Assembly: GCA_964393615.1 (NCBI GenBank)
Contig: CAYMUR010000042.1
Coordinates: 1-41,199 of the forward strand
Direction of reading: 5' to 3'
DNA length: 41,199 bases
Source of the DNA: CAYMUR01 sp964393615
GTDB lineage: Bacteria > Planctomycetota > Planctomycetia > Pirellulales > Pirellulaceae
Part shown: positions 16,991 through 26,300 of the stretch, piece after piece
Position numbering within the stretch: position 1 is the stretch's first letter
Layout of the letters: the number at the start of each line of letters is the position of its first letter
Translations under genes and position numbers: made by a program
The notes under the pieces: generated by a model
What the model was told of the DNA's origin: nothing
The model's input: the letters and a program-made list of their open reading frames with translations, nothing else
The model's database searches: none

Positions 16991-18907
16991 ATGAATGACG
17001 AAAGACTTCAAGATGTAGGTGTAGGTTCTGTTTTTAATGCGTTCTGTTTTTCAAGGCGGTTAGTGTTTGTCGGTGGGGGCTTTCGTGGGGCCCTTGTTGT
17101 CTTCATTCTATCAGTTGTTTCGCTGTTAAGTGTGACCACCGGGCAGATTGTTCGTGCGGCGTCGCCACCGATCGTCGACTATCTTTATCCAGCCGGTGCC
17201 CAGCGTGGCACGACAGTTACTGTTGTCACCGATTGTATTTTCCAGCCGCCAATAGGGGATGGCACCATTGCCAAACTTGAACCGTGGCCAGTCGGTGTTT
17301 GGACGAATTGTCAGGAACTGAAGATTACCCCTGGCGAGACTTGCGGCGAGTTCCAAGTTCAGGTTAGCGACGTTGCCCCGCTGGGCACGCACTTGATTCG
17401 TCTGTATACGCCCAATGGTGTGTCGGTGCCTCGCAGGTTTATTGTGGGACACTACCCCGAGATCATGGAGATGCACTCTGACGCGGCCAAAGAAACGATA
17501 ACTCCTCTGGAACGCATGCCCATTACCGTTAACGGAAGACTGCGTCGTCCTCCTTATTTTGACGATGTTGGAAGGCAGAAATGGGATGGTGATGTTGATT
17601 CGTATGGGGTTCACTTGGAAGCGGGCAGGTGGCTTGTTGCTCGTTTGCATGCTTATTCGATTGGTTCACCTGTTGATTCCCTGTTGCAGTTGCGTGACGA
17701 AAAAGGTCGAGTGTTGGCGACCAATCACGACCATTGCAATCTTGATCCTTTGTTAGCTTATCAGGTTGAAGAATCGGGCAATTACGTGATTCAGGTCATG
17801 GGTTTTAAGTGGCCACCCCGGGGGAACCCGGGTTCACAACGCGTTAAATTTGTAGGCAGCGACGCGGCGGTTTATCGGCTCACAGTGACCAGTGAAGCTT
17901 TTGGTTGGTACGTGTTTCCGTTGGGCGTGCAACCCGGTCTCAAGACGATGGTGACGCTTCACGGCTGGAACTTAGGTTCGAGCGGCCGTCTTCTGCAGCA
18001 CGAGCTGAATGTCACCGAAATAGATCCCAGTGTGAAGGAAGTGTTGATCGGACCACCGGTTGTTGCGAACCAGCTATCTGTCGCCGTCAGTGACGTGCCA
18101 GAGTTGCTGGATACCGAGCCGAATGACCAACGCGAACAGGCGCAGTCGATGGTCGTTCCTGCCGTCCTTAACGGACGTATAGGGGGTACTGGTGACGTTG
18201 ATCGGTTTGTCTTTCAAGCGGCCAAAGATGAGAAAATAGTTTTTCAGTTTGCGACACCGAACCTTGGTCTGTCGCTCAGTGGTTCCTTACGTATTGAGAA
18301 CGAAAAGGGTGAACTGGTAGTGGAAAAGACGACGCCACCCGAAGTGCCACAATGGGTGTGGACGCCAGCGACAGATGGTTTGTTCACGCTGGCAGTCAGT
18401 GACTTGGGAGGACGCGGTGGTGAAGATTACGTCTATCGCCTGGAGGTCTTCCCTGCCCTGCCTGGGAACGGTGTGGCACGCCATTCCGGTGGCAGATCAC
18501 TGTTTAACTTCGATGTACGCGCCGATGCCCATTCGTATCGCGTTGAACCGGGCCAGACCGTACCGATGAAGGTTTCGATTAGGACGGTGGAAGGGGTCGA
18601 GGCTACTATGGGTGTTGTTCTGGAGGGGCTGCCCGGTGGCGTAAAGTGGACGACAACGCAGGTTCCGCGCAGCGGAGGAGACGTTGCGCTTGAGCTGTCC
18701 GCAGATGCTGATGCCGCACCTGCCAATGTGCCAATTCGCGTGCGCGTCACCAGCCATGGGCCGTCATTGGGATGGGAGCGATCTGCCTTTGCGTTGATTG
18801 ATAATCGGGGTGAAAATCGGCTCATCGATCAAACGGATGTGCTGTGGCTGACAGTCTTGCCCTTGCCGTTGGCCGAGCCAGACAAAGTTGTCAAGGATGG
18901 TAGTTAG
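16991..18907 (+). CDS. Secreted PPC-domain (pre-peptidase C-terminal-like) protein
   Basis: About 638 aa from ATG at 16991, 22 bp after the DUF1501 stop. The open frame extends further 5' but only as a shadow of the DUF1501 gene. An N-terminal hydrophobic segment (ALVVFILSVVSLLSVTTG, about residues 37-54) should be a signal peptide or anchor. The mature part begins with PPIVDYLYPAGAQRGTTVTV, a TIG/IPT-like strand pattern. Two PPC-like beta domains follow. One is around DGDVDSYGVHLEAGRWLVAR with LAYQVEESGNYVIQVMG, and the other around DTEPNDQREQAQ with TGDVDRFVFQAAKDEKIVFQ. It is third in the conserved planctomycete operon. It is probably a structural or sugar-binding partner, with no enzyme motif seen. 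Confidence 0.9.
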   Translation: MNDERLQDVGVGSVFNAFCFSRRLVFVGGGFRGALVVFILSVVSLLSVTTGQIVRAASPPIVDYLYPAGAQRGTTVTVVTDCIFQPPIGDGTIAKLEPWPVGVWTNCQELKITPGETCGEFQVQVSDVAPLGTHLIRLYTPNGVSVPRRFIVGHYPEIMEMHSDAAKETITPLERMPITVNGRLRRPPYFDDVGRQKWDGDVDSYGVHLEAGRWLVARLHAYSIGSPVDSLLQLRDEKGRVLATNHDHCNLDPLLAYQVEESGNYVIQVMGFKWPPRGNPGSQRVKFVGSDAAVYRLTVTSEAFGWYVFPLGVQPGLKTMVTLHGWNLGSSGRLLQHELNVTEIDPSVKEVLIGPPVVANQLSVAVSDVPELLDTEPNDQREQAQSMVVPAVLNGRIGGTGDVDRFVFQAAKDEKIVFQFATPNLGLSLSGSLRIENEKGELVVEKTTPPEVPQWVWTPATDGLFTLAVSDLGGRGGEDYVYRLEVFPALPGNGVARHSGGRSLFNFDVRADAHSYRVEPGQTVPMKVSIRTVEGVEATMGVVLEGLPGGVKWTTTQVPRSGGDVALELSADADAAPANVPIRVRVTSHGPSLGWERSAFALIDNRGENRLIDQTDVLWLTVLPLPLAEPDKVVKDGS

Positions 18908-19053
18908 TGCGTAAATCACTACATGCAAAAACAATAGGAAAAAAGACGTGCTGTGACTGACAACGTACACTACAAACGGTGCATCGTTGAGTCCCACATC
19001 TTGAGGGAAAAGCTGTATTCCACCTGTAGAGAGTGTCTCTCCGTCGAAGGTGG

Positions 19054-20961
19054 CTAGTCTGATAAAAGCAGAATGTGTCGCACCAATTCCAGGCGTATGT
19101 CCTGGAGATCCCGTTTACCCGTTTGGATAAATTGTGTGGACGTTTTGAGTTGATCGACAACCTGTTGGGCTGCTTCTGCGGCGGCATCGTCTGGATGCGT
19201 AGCACGTCGCGATTCGATACGGTCCATGAGGGTCGACAGGTAACGGAGATCATAATTTCCCTGGCGAAAGCATTCCCACATGAGCGTGGGAACTGGCTCT
19301 CCGAGGGTCGGTAGTGTGTAACCGATTTGGTAGATTGAGTCAGCCTGCAGGTTGAACAAGTCCCAGACGAGTGGACCGTGCCATTGGTAGGCAAAGTCGA
19401 AAGAACCTCCGTACCCGAACCGCCACATGCCCAGACCGTAGCCGACTCGAAATGCTAATGGAAATCGGTGCAGCCAAGGATAAGGGCTACCGTAGACGGT
19501 AGCTGTCTTGTGGGCCGCTTTCCATTTCGGAAGTTCATCGCGTATGACGTAGCGGGTACGGAAATTCGGATGATCGAGTGCTCCGACCAGTGGCTGGACT
19601 TTGAAGGATCTACCAGGCTTCATGGCGGAGGCACCCAAGGCTGAGAAACATTTTGCTCCCAGCTGTGCAAACTTGCGACAATTTGCCTGTAAGCTACGTA
19701 ACTCGGTCGGTTCGTCATTGCCTGAAAAATAGATATCGTGAAACCCCGCTTCTTGCAAAACGGTAACCGTCTGTTTGCTGGCTTGTGCCTGGACTGCGCT
19801 GAAGTAGGTTTTACGGTCACCAAATTTAGTCTTCTTGACCAGGCGGGTGATTCGTTCAGGTGAACCGTAGAATGCTGCTTGGGTCACGCCATGCGCAGCC
19901 ATGTCCAGCAGTTCTAACTCGATCTGCTTGTCTGACTTGTAGAAAGAGTGGACGTACTCGTTGCGACCACTGCGCCATGTATCGTAGGCGGCTGGATCTG
20001 ACCGTCGTACAGCCTGCTGGTCTTTTGCGATCGTTGCAGCTTCCTTGAAGCCACCGGCATAGTAAAGCCCACACATCCAGCGTGATGGAGAAAGAGAGAA
20101 GGGTAACACGGTTACCATGAGTGGCAGCGAGACTATCTCGTCACCTGCGCTGATTTTGATCTCAGAGTGATAGTTGCCGGCCTTTGCGTTGTCGGGTATA
20201 TGGACCGTAAGCCAAAGCTGTCGTAGTTCCTGCGGATGAAGATCGAACGGTTGGATACGATCGCTGTCTACCACATCGTGGAACGCGTGTTTGAGCCGGT
20301 TCTGTCCGCGTGCATAACCTTCCTTGTCGAGATGTACCGGATTGATCAGGTCATCGTCGTGTACCAGCAGTATTGGTTGGTATACGGTTTGGCCGATCTT
20401 TCGATCTTTTTCTGAAACATTCATCGGCAAGTAGAGCCACTTGACGATTCGCATGTCTACCGCATGGCCCGAAATCAGGTCGCCTTCATCGTGTTGAAGG
20501 TCCTGGACGGTTACGGTCGTGTCCTGGGATTCTTTTTTCGGCCAGATGCAAAAGCTTGCCGTTGCATATTCGTCCGGCGTAGCGGCGAGGCGCACTTCTG
20601 CATATTTTCTCTCGACGTCGGGAAAGCGGTCCGGAAAGAGATAGAGATAACCACTTCCCTGGTATGGCCTGGGATTGGTCGCCAGGTAAAGCGTCTCTTT
20701 GTAATACGCATAATCCTTCATGAAGATGTCGCCCGGTACCACCCATTTCACCTGGGAGAGGTCTTGAAAGGCCTTCTGTTGGCCGGGGCCGATGTCGACC
20801 GGTTCAACGCCAAATACGACCATGCTCTCACTGTGGGGCAACCGCTGAATATCGTTCACGACGGCGGGGCGCACCGGCAATTCCCGGTTCGCAGCCTGTG
20901 TTGATGTTGTGTGTAGTGCGCAGCCAATGGCTGCTGCCAAGAACCGGACGAGAAGATTCAC
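19054..20961 (-). CDS. Secreted GH123/DUF4091-like putative glycoside hydrolase
   Basis: 635 aa. A TAG lies two codons before the GTG at 20961, so no earlier start is possible. The signal peptide is LVRFLAAAIGCALHTTSTQA. The N-terminal half is beta-rich and ends in LWLTVHIPDNAKAGNYHSEI, the sentence-like motif of the domain preceding the barrel in GH123/DUF4091 proteins. The C-terminal half looks like a TIM barrel, with GFHDIYFSGNDEPTELR carrying the acidic D-E pair expected of this group, and PTLMWECFRQGNYDLRYLST, which matches the 'R-x-G-x-x-D-x-x-Y' end motif. GH123 members are N-acetylgalactosaminidases, but identity cannot be judged here, so the substrate is open. It is convergent with the PPC-protein gene. 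Confidence 0.72.
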   Translation of the reverse strand: MNLLVRFLAAAIGCALHTTSTQAANRELPVRPAVVNDIQRLPHSESMVVFGVEPVDIGPGQQKAFQDLSQVKWVVPGDIFMKDYAYYKETLYLATNPRPYQGSGYLYLFPDRFPDVERKYAEVRLAATPDEYATASFCIWPKKESQDTTVTVQDLQHDEGDLISGHAVDMRIVKWLYLPMNVSEKDRKIGQTVYQPILLVHDDDLINPVHLDKEGYARGQNRLKHAFHDVVDSDRIQPFDLHPQELRQLWLTVHIPDNAKAGNYHSEIKISAGDEIVSLPLMVTVLPFSLSPSRWMCGLYYAGGFKEAATIAKDQQAVRRSDPAAYDTWRSGRNEYVHSFYKSDKQIELELLDMAAHGVTQAAFYGSPERITRLVKKTKFGDRKTYFSAVQAQASKQTVTVLQEAGFHDIYFSGNDEPTELRSLQANCRKFAQLGAKCFSALGASAMKPGRSFKVQPLVGALDHPNFRTRYVIRDELPKWKAAHKTATVYGSPYPWLHRFPLAFRVGYGLGMWRFGYGGSFDFAYQWHGPLVWDLFNLQADSIYQIGYTLPTLGEPVPTLMWECFRQGNYDLRYLSTLMDRIESRRATHPDDAAAEAAQQVVDQLKTSTQFIQTGKRDLQDIRLELVRHILLLSD

Positions 20962-21158
20962 ACTGACTACTCGAGAAGTAACAGGACCGGACGGCGGTAA
21001 AAAAGGGTCAGGGGAACGTTTGATGTCCCCTGCCCTTACAGTGTAGCGATTTTATCTTGCATCGGATTCGGAAGCAAGGAATATTGTGAATTGTTTCTGA
21101 TTTAGGGTTGGACAGGTTCATTTGTCTCCAAACTTTCGGGGACTGCTATGAATGGATT

Positions 21159-23036
21159 TCAATCTTTTTCATCCGCCGGAGCGACGGGACTCGTTGCATC
21201 GATGCCGAGGCACATGACGCTGGCTATAAAGAATGCTCCTGCGCCGACAAAGAACATTTCATTCCAACCCCAACTCTCGAACACCCACGCGAGCAGGATG
21301 GGAGAAATGGTTCCGCCCAGGTTGCCCCACATATTGCACCAACCGTGAACCGAGCCAACATAAGAACCTCCGATGTCCTGATAAAAGGCCCACTTGGGTC
21401 CACTGGCAAGATCGTTCGAGAAAGCCAGGAATGCTAACGCCGCAGTGACCGCCCAGGCGGAGTCAAGCCAGGTACAGGAAAAAAATGCCAACGCTGCAAA
21501 CAGCCTCGCGGCGCACAGTGGGAGTCTTCGGCCCCAGCGCAAACCAACTCGCGTTACCAAAAAATCCGTCAACCTCCCGCCACCAAGGATACCCAGCCAT
21601 CCGACAAACAAAGGGATACTGGTCATTAATCCCCGCTCTACGATAGGAACATGATGGACTTCAAACAAATATCGTGGGAACCAGGTAAGGAGAAATGCCC
21701 AACCAATATTCGCTCCAAAATTTTCGATGTTCACACACCACAGGCTCCAATTTTTCAGCATCGGAGCCCAAGGTACGCTACCTACTTTTCCATAAGGGCT
21801 GGGAGTTTCAGCAGGTCGTCCAGTGGAAATAAGAGATCGTTCCGCCTGGTTACAGAATGGGTGCTGTTCGGGGCGGTTGCGCAGGACGCATCCCAGGAGA
21901 CTTGCTACAACCAACCCCAGCAGGCCATAGGAAATCATCACAGGTCGCCAGCCGGCGACGTAAACTTCTTTCACGGCACCGGAAAAAATAGATTCGAGCA
22001 ATAGCCGGTGGAATCGTTCACTCTCGGCCGATGTCAGCGTTTCTCCCTTGGCAACACGTTTGCGATATTTTCTGGCACTGCTGTCCAGGTCGAGCCCAGG
22101 AAAAATCCCTTTTCGGTAGAAGTTCTTGTTCTGCAGTACAAGATTCAAGGAACTCACGATCAGGTTGGATTGTTCGGGGGTCAGTTCAATCTTGAGTGTT
22201 TCTGCCCGACGGAATTTTTCCCGGGCCGCAAAGAACTGCCATTTACTTTGTAGCGACTTACCTTCATTTTTCAATGCACGCATCTTTGGTTCGACTGGTC
22301 GAAGTGCTGTCGCGATGGTCTGTAGCTGCCGCTGTGTTTCGGGAGATAGTAGATCCCAAACTTGTCTTGCTCCGGACGATTGGGAGGAATTGTCTCTGGT
22401 AGGATTCTTGCTTTCACTTGGATTCGTTGGACACAACTTGTTGCAAAGTGCAGGGCCATCGAGTAGATCGCGGATCTGAAAGCGGGACGAGTTGTCCGTC
22501 ACGGGAACCCAGAGAACAATGAGGAATGCAGTCAGTAATGGTGCGATCGCACCACCCAGTCTACCCCCCAAAGCAACAAAACTACTGGCGGTTCCGCGCT
22601 TCGCAAACGGTACCCATTTGCTCACAACGCTTGCGCTGGTGGGATATGCACCAGCTTGTCCTATCCCGTAGGCTGCCCGCATCATCAGCAACATGACGAA
22701 ACCATAGGAAAACCCCATCATGGCGGTGAAGAAAGACCATGTCAGAACATAAACAACAAGCATAATCCGCGCGCCAAACCGATCGCTCAGCCAACCAGCG
22801 GGAACTTGGCACAAAGCATAGGTCAGAAAGAACGCACTGAAAAAAAATCCGATTTGAAAGGTGGATAGATTCAGGTCTTGTTTGATGTAAGGTTCTGCCA
22901 TGCTGACGCAGTACCGATCCACATATAACAGGACTGCCATCAAAGTACAGGAAAAAACCACGAAATGCCGGACATTGCTGGGCGGATCGGGATTTTCGCC
23001 AGCACGAAAAAGTGGATCAGGATCGGTGCGGGACAT
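21159..23036 (-). CDS. ACS-type MFS transporter with large periplasmic insertion
   Basis: 625 aa, about 190 longer than usual for anion:cation symporter (hexuronate/glucarate-type) MFS carriers. Helices 1-5 occupy residues 25-180: LLYVDRYCVSMAEPYI, QVPAGWLSDRFGARI (loop 2-3 signature), RAAYGIGQAGAYPTSASVVSKW in part, ALGGRLGGAIAPLLTAF. Residues about 182-372 are soluble and helical (LLSPETQRQLQTIA, LTPEQSNLIVSSLN, LTSAESERFHRLLLESIF). Helix 6 then resumes with GWRPVMISYGLLGLV. Helices 7-12 follow (WAFLLTWFPRYLFEVHHV). By MFS topology the 5-6 loop is periplasmic. Uptake of a sugar acid is likely. It lies between two secreted glycosidase-like genes on the same strand and may be co-regulated with them. 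No ribosome binding site is obvious at the ATG. Confidence 0.92.
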   Translation of the reverse strand: MSRTDPDPLFRAGENPDPPSNVRHFVVFSCTLMAVLLYVDRYCVSMAEPYIKQDLNLSTFQIGFFFSAFFLTYALCQVPAGWLSDRFGARIMLVVYVLTWSFFTAMMGFSYGFVMLLMMRAAYGIGQAGAYPTSASVVSKWVPFAKRGTASSFVALGGRLGGAIAPLLTAFLIVLWVPVTDNSSRFQIRDLLDGPALCNKLCPTNPSESKNPTRDNSSQSSGARQVWDLLSPETQRQLQTIATALRPVEPKMRALKNEGKSLQSKWQFFAAREKFRRAETLKIELTPEQSNLIVSSLNLVLQNKNFYRKGIFPGLDLDSSARKYRKRVAKGETLTSAESERFHRLLLESIFSGAVKEVYVAGWRPVMISYGLLGLVVASLLGCVLRNRPEQHPFCNQAERSLISTGRPAETPSPYGKVGSVPWAPMLKNWSLWCVNIENFGANIGWAFLLTWFPRYLFEVHHVPIVERGLMTSIPLFVGWLGILGGGRLTDFLVTRVGLRWGRRLPLCAARLFAALAFFSCTWLDSAWAVTAALAFLAFSNDLASGPKWAFYQDIGGSYVGSVHGWCNMWGNLGGTISPILLAWVFESWGWNEMFFVGAGAFFIASVMCLGIDATSPVAPADEKD

Positions 23037-23369
23037 GGAAGACTAGTTTGCTGGTTTTAATTGTCTATTTGCTTTAAAAAAAATTCATCACTGATGCACG
23101 ATAGAGGGCCCTGGGGACGTCGTCAAGTAAGAAAAGCTACGTGGCAGGAATCGTATTGTTGGCCGTTGCTACGAGTCTTGTAGTTCGGTTCATTTCCTGC
23201 AATTAGCAGTTTGAAATTTTGTGGATCGTCGGCTTGGCAGTGGCGAATGCGGCAAGACCGCTATTGGCTAGTTTGTTGATTTCCGTTTGAATAAATCTGA
23301 TATTATCAGCTGATCAGATTGTTATCTGACTGAAAATAGATTTCTTGATCGGACAGTATGGAAATTATT
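23037..23369. other. Intergenic spacer with 8-bp inverted repeat (23294-23320)
   Basis: AATCTGAT (23294-23301) and ATCAGATT (23313-23320) form a perfect inverted repeat around an 11-base centre. They lie between the LamG-protein stop and the MFS start, both on minus. No T run follows, so an operator is more likely than a terminator. There is no gene here. Confidence 0.45.
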
Positions 23370-26300
23370 TCAATGACCCTTGGTGCCGGGGTTGGAGATC
23401 GACCCGTCAAAATAGGGCTGCACTTCGATAAAATTGTACATCAGTTGTCGTCCGATCGGTCCACCAGGATCGGTGTCGTGTTTCCAATCAGAAAATGTCA
23501 ATTGGGCCTCGGAATGCTGTGGGCGAAAGACGACGCGATGATAGGTGATATAAAGCGGGTTGTCACGCGTGAATGGCCCATAGACGTGGCCAGCCAGACT
23601 GCTAGGGAATAGTTGGTGGAAACCGTGTTCAGGCAGGAGATCGACGTCAGCAATGTGGATGTTGATTTGGTGCGGACTTTGGGTGGATTTTCCTTCCTGG
23701 AGTTCCTCATAGTCGGCGGTAAACATTTTAAGGGAGTAGGTGCGGCCTGGTGTAAGATGTTTAATAACTTGTGAGAAACGATTGGGCTCGTGGGCGACTC
23801 GTCGCGTGACCAGGAAATGATCACCGGGATTCCGTTTGCCGCTGTGAATGCGGGTTTGGTGGATACCATACCCTACGGTATGGTCAACCCGGATACTATG
23901 CTTTTCTGCAGGATCTAATGTCCAGGCAAGGTTTCCTTGTTCGAAGTCGGGATTAATGATATGTGAAAGGATGTACGGATCTGCGGTGAGGCGATGCCTG
24001 TGACCCTCGATCCCATAGTGTCGGAAAAGCCTGGCTGCCCAACGCAGGTCTTCTTCGTCAACATAACCATTGTGATACCACTGGATGCCATAGAGTCCGA
24101 AAAAGACCGGATCATTCGCCAGTAGGTTCATCTGCATATCCATGTACACTTTAAAGTTGACATGCGGGCTCACGTTTAGTGTTTCAGGCGGTGCGGACAT
24201 GAACCCAAGTGTCGTAATCATGTGGCGCGCGGCACCTGGAAAAGTCGGTTCATAATTCAGGATGTTCTCACGCAGACGCAGGTTCATGTAGGCTTTGGCC
24301 TTTGCCAGAGTGGGCTGCTCCACCATGTATTTTTCCTCTGCCCACTTGAAACCGGAGTGGATGATGGATTTCAAGAACTCCATTGCCGTATTGCCGGCGT
24401 ACATGGGCATGCAATAAGGATAGATGGCCTTGTCAGAGAATCGGGGATCTTCGGCAATTCGTTGGGAGGCGGCAGTATAAAAAACGTAGTTTCCAACACC
24501 GCCATGGCCCACGCCTGAGAATTCATCGACGATAATACCGTCGTAGCCATCGCGATTCAGTCCTCGCGATTCAGTCCATGCTTTGAAAACGATATCTGTA
24601 TCCAAAGTTTGCTGCCAGAGCGGCGACATACCGTAGCGAACGAAAAGCCGTTTCCCTTCCGCTCGCCATGCTTTGACAGATGCTTCATTTTCGCCGGTAG
24701 GATTTCTTTCAACCAGCACGTTGGTGTTGGCGAGGATGCCGGCCTCTCGTAGGTATTCCATGTTGTAGCGGCCAAAACAGGGAAGAATAGGCACATTGGT
24801 CCAGTTACTTCCGCAGTTATAGCCCAGGCCGGCAACCATCATCTCGGGAATGCTGCGGACAACGATTTTCGTTGGGCGTGTCTGGCCATCACCATGGACA
24901 CGGAGAGTGTGTTTTCCGATAGGCAGATAACGCATGGCTTCGCGTGGGCCGGCTTGTCCCTTTTGATGGGAAATGGCAGGTTTGGAGTCATGGTCCAGCG
25001 TGATAAACACCCTGTCGTTTCCCTGGATAGAGGCAATGGAGGAAATGAATACCCAGCCATTTCTTGGATTGGTGAATGCATAATGGTTGGTGGATTTCGT
25101 CTGGGAGCCGGAAATATTTAAAAGTTCGGCAACGAGGTTATTCATCTCTTTGGTTTGCTCGTAGCGGCTGAGCCAATCTGGCTTGGCAAGAGGCAATTCG
25201 ATCGCAGCGATGGATGGTTTACCTATGATTTGTCCGTTACCAGTTTTCAGTGTGGCCCGAATTGAGTATGCACCCGGTGGAAATTGTTGCAGGTGCTGGG
25301 TCCAATACCTGACACCTTGTCTGACATGATCCTGAAATTCCAGCCGGACCGCAGCCGCTGGGCTCTCTTTATCCGCATGCAACGACGCGGCGGATGTTTT
25401 GTGGTGGGCCACTACTTTGCCGGTGGCATTGCGCAATTGTATTTCGAGAATGGTTCCAGCTGCCTGCGCTGCCATTCTACCGAAATCGACTTCCACAACG
25501 ACGGTCGATGATTGTGCGAAGTGATGTGGTTTTATCTGCGGTTGATCCAGCAGTGAGACATTGTGCAGGCCATTTGCCTTGGCCTCTTGCTGGTAGATAC
25601 CGTAGATTTCGTCTGCTGAAAGTGGACGGTTATAAACGCGAACATTATCCATACGGCATTTGTAGTCTGGAGTGACAGTGAGGTACGTATTGGGAAACCG
25701 GAGATAGAAGTTTTTACCTAGCGGCAACTGGGCCACTTTCGAGGGCACGCTGTCCTGTAGCTTACCGTTCAGGTAGAGTCGAATTGACTTGCTGTCATAC
25801 GTCGCTGCAAGATGAACCCACCCGTCATCGAGTGGCTTGGAGCTTGCATAATTGCTGCTTCCGGGGGCGTAGAACCATACCTTGCCAGAGTAGCTAAGAC
25901 AGTAGCTTCCCATCATCTTTCCGATGATTCCACCTTCTCCTTGGTCCACACGTGACTGGGGCTGAAACCACAGGGCCAGCGTCAACGCTTTGGTCAAGTC
26001 GAGACTGGGTGCGTTGCCACAATCTACCAGAGCCTTTCCATTGTTGAATTGAAGTACATACCCGGCGCGACCATCTAGTTTGACGAACTGAACATCATCG
26101 ACAATCTTCCCATGATTGTCTTGTCCACTCCAGTCACGCACGATTTGTGCTGGGCCTTCTTCAAAGGTGTAGTGCGCTACGAGACTGTCATCGGCTTGTA
26201 TTAGCAAGGCAGAAAACATTTCGATCGCAACCACCAAGAAAACGATCACTGGATGGGAGGGCATTGTGGTAGGCTCGTATTGATTCAATTTGCGATCCAT
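23370..26300 (-). CDS. Secreted LamG-domain protein with putative glycosidase barrel
   Basis: 976 aa from the first ATG (26300). An ATG at 26264 is an alternative that begins right at the signal peptide (PSHPVIVFLVVAIEMFSALL). Residues ~40-235 are a LamG/concanavalin-like domain (SLVAHYTFEEG, WSGQDNHGKI, LTLALWFQPQS, GWVHLAATYDSKSIRLYLNG, MDNVRVYNRPLSADEI). A beta linker of about 200 residues follows. Then comes a likely TIM barrel with GYDGIIVDEFSG near residue 580, whose acidic residues could be catalytic. A carbohydrate-binding-like beta domain at the end includes DFEQGNLAWTLDP. The family is not identified. It is probably surface-exposed or secreted and acts on a glycan. A 14-bp direct repeat lies within it at 24550-24577. 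It is upstream of the MFS gene on the same strand. Confidence 0.8.
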   Translation of the reverse strand: MDRKLNQYEPTTMPSHPVIVFLVVAIEMFSALLIQADDSLVAHYTFEEGPAQIVRDWSGQDNHGKIVDDVQFVKLDGRAGYVLQFNNGKALVDCGNAPSLDLTKALTLALWFQPQSRVDQGEGGIIGKMMGSYCLSYSGKVWFYAPGSSNYASSKPLDDGWVHLAATYDSKSIRLYLNGKLQDSVPSKVAQLPLGKNFYLRFPNTYLTVTPDYKCRMDNVRVYNRPLSADEIYGIYQQEAKANGLHNVSLLDQPQIKPHHFAQSSTVVVEVDFGRMAAQAAGTILEIQLRNATGKVVAHHKTSAASLHADKESPAAAVRLEFQDHVRQGVRYWTQHLQQFPPGAYSIRATLKTGNGQIIGKPSIAAIELPLAKPDWLSRYEQTKEMNNLVAELLNISGSQTKSTNHYAFTNPRNGWVFISSIASIQGNDRVFITLDHDSKPAISHQKGQAGPREAMRYLPIGKHTLRVHGDGQTRPTKIVVRSIPEMMVAGLGYNCGSNWTNVPILPCFGRYNMEYLREAGILANTNVLVERNPTGENEASVKAWRAEGKRLFVRYGMSPLWQQTLDTDIVFKAWTESRGLNRDGYDGIIVDEFSGVGHGGVGNYVFYTAASQRIAEDPRFSDKAIYPYCMPMYAGNTAMEFLKSIIHSGFKWAEEKYMVEQPTLAKAKAYMNLRLRENILNYEPTFPGAARHMITTLGFMSAPPETLNVSPHVNFKVYMDMQMNLLANDPVFFGLYGIQWYHNGYVDEEDLRWAARLFRHYGIEGHRHRLTADPYILSHIINPDFEQGNLAWTLDPAEKHSIRVDHTVGYGIHQTRIHSGKRNPGDHFLVTRRVAHEPNRFSQVIKHLTPGRTYSLKMFTADYEELQEGKSTQSPHQINIHIADVDLLPEHGFHQLFPSSLAGHVYGPFTRDNPLYITYHRVVFRPQHSEAQLTFSDWKHDTDPGGPIGRQLMYNFIEVQPYFDGSISNPGTKGH

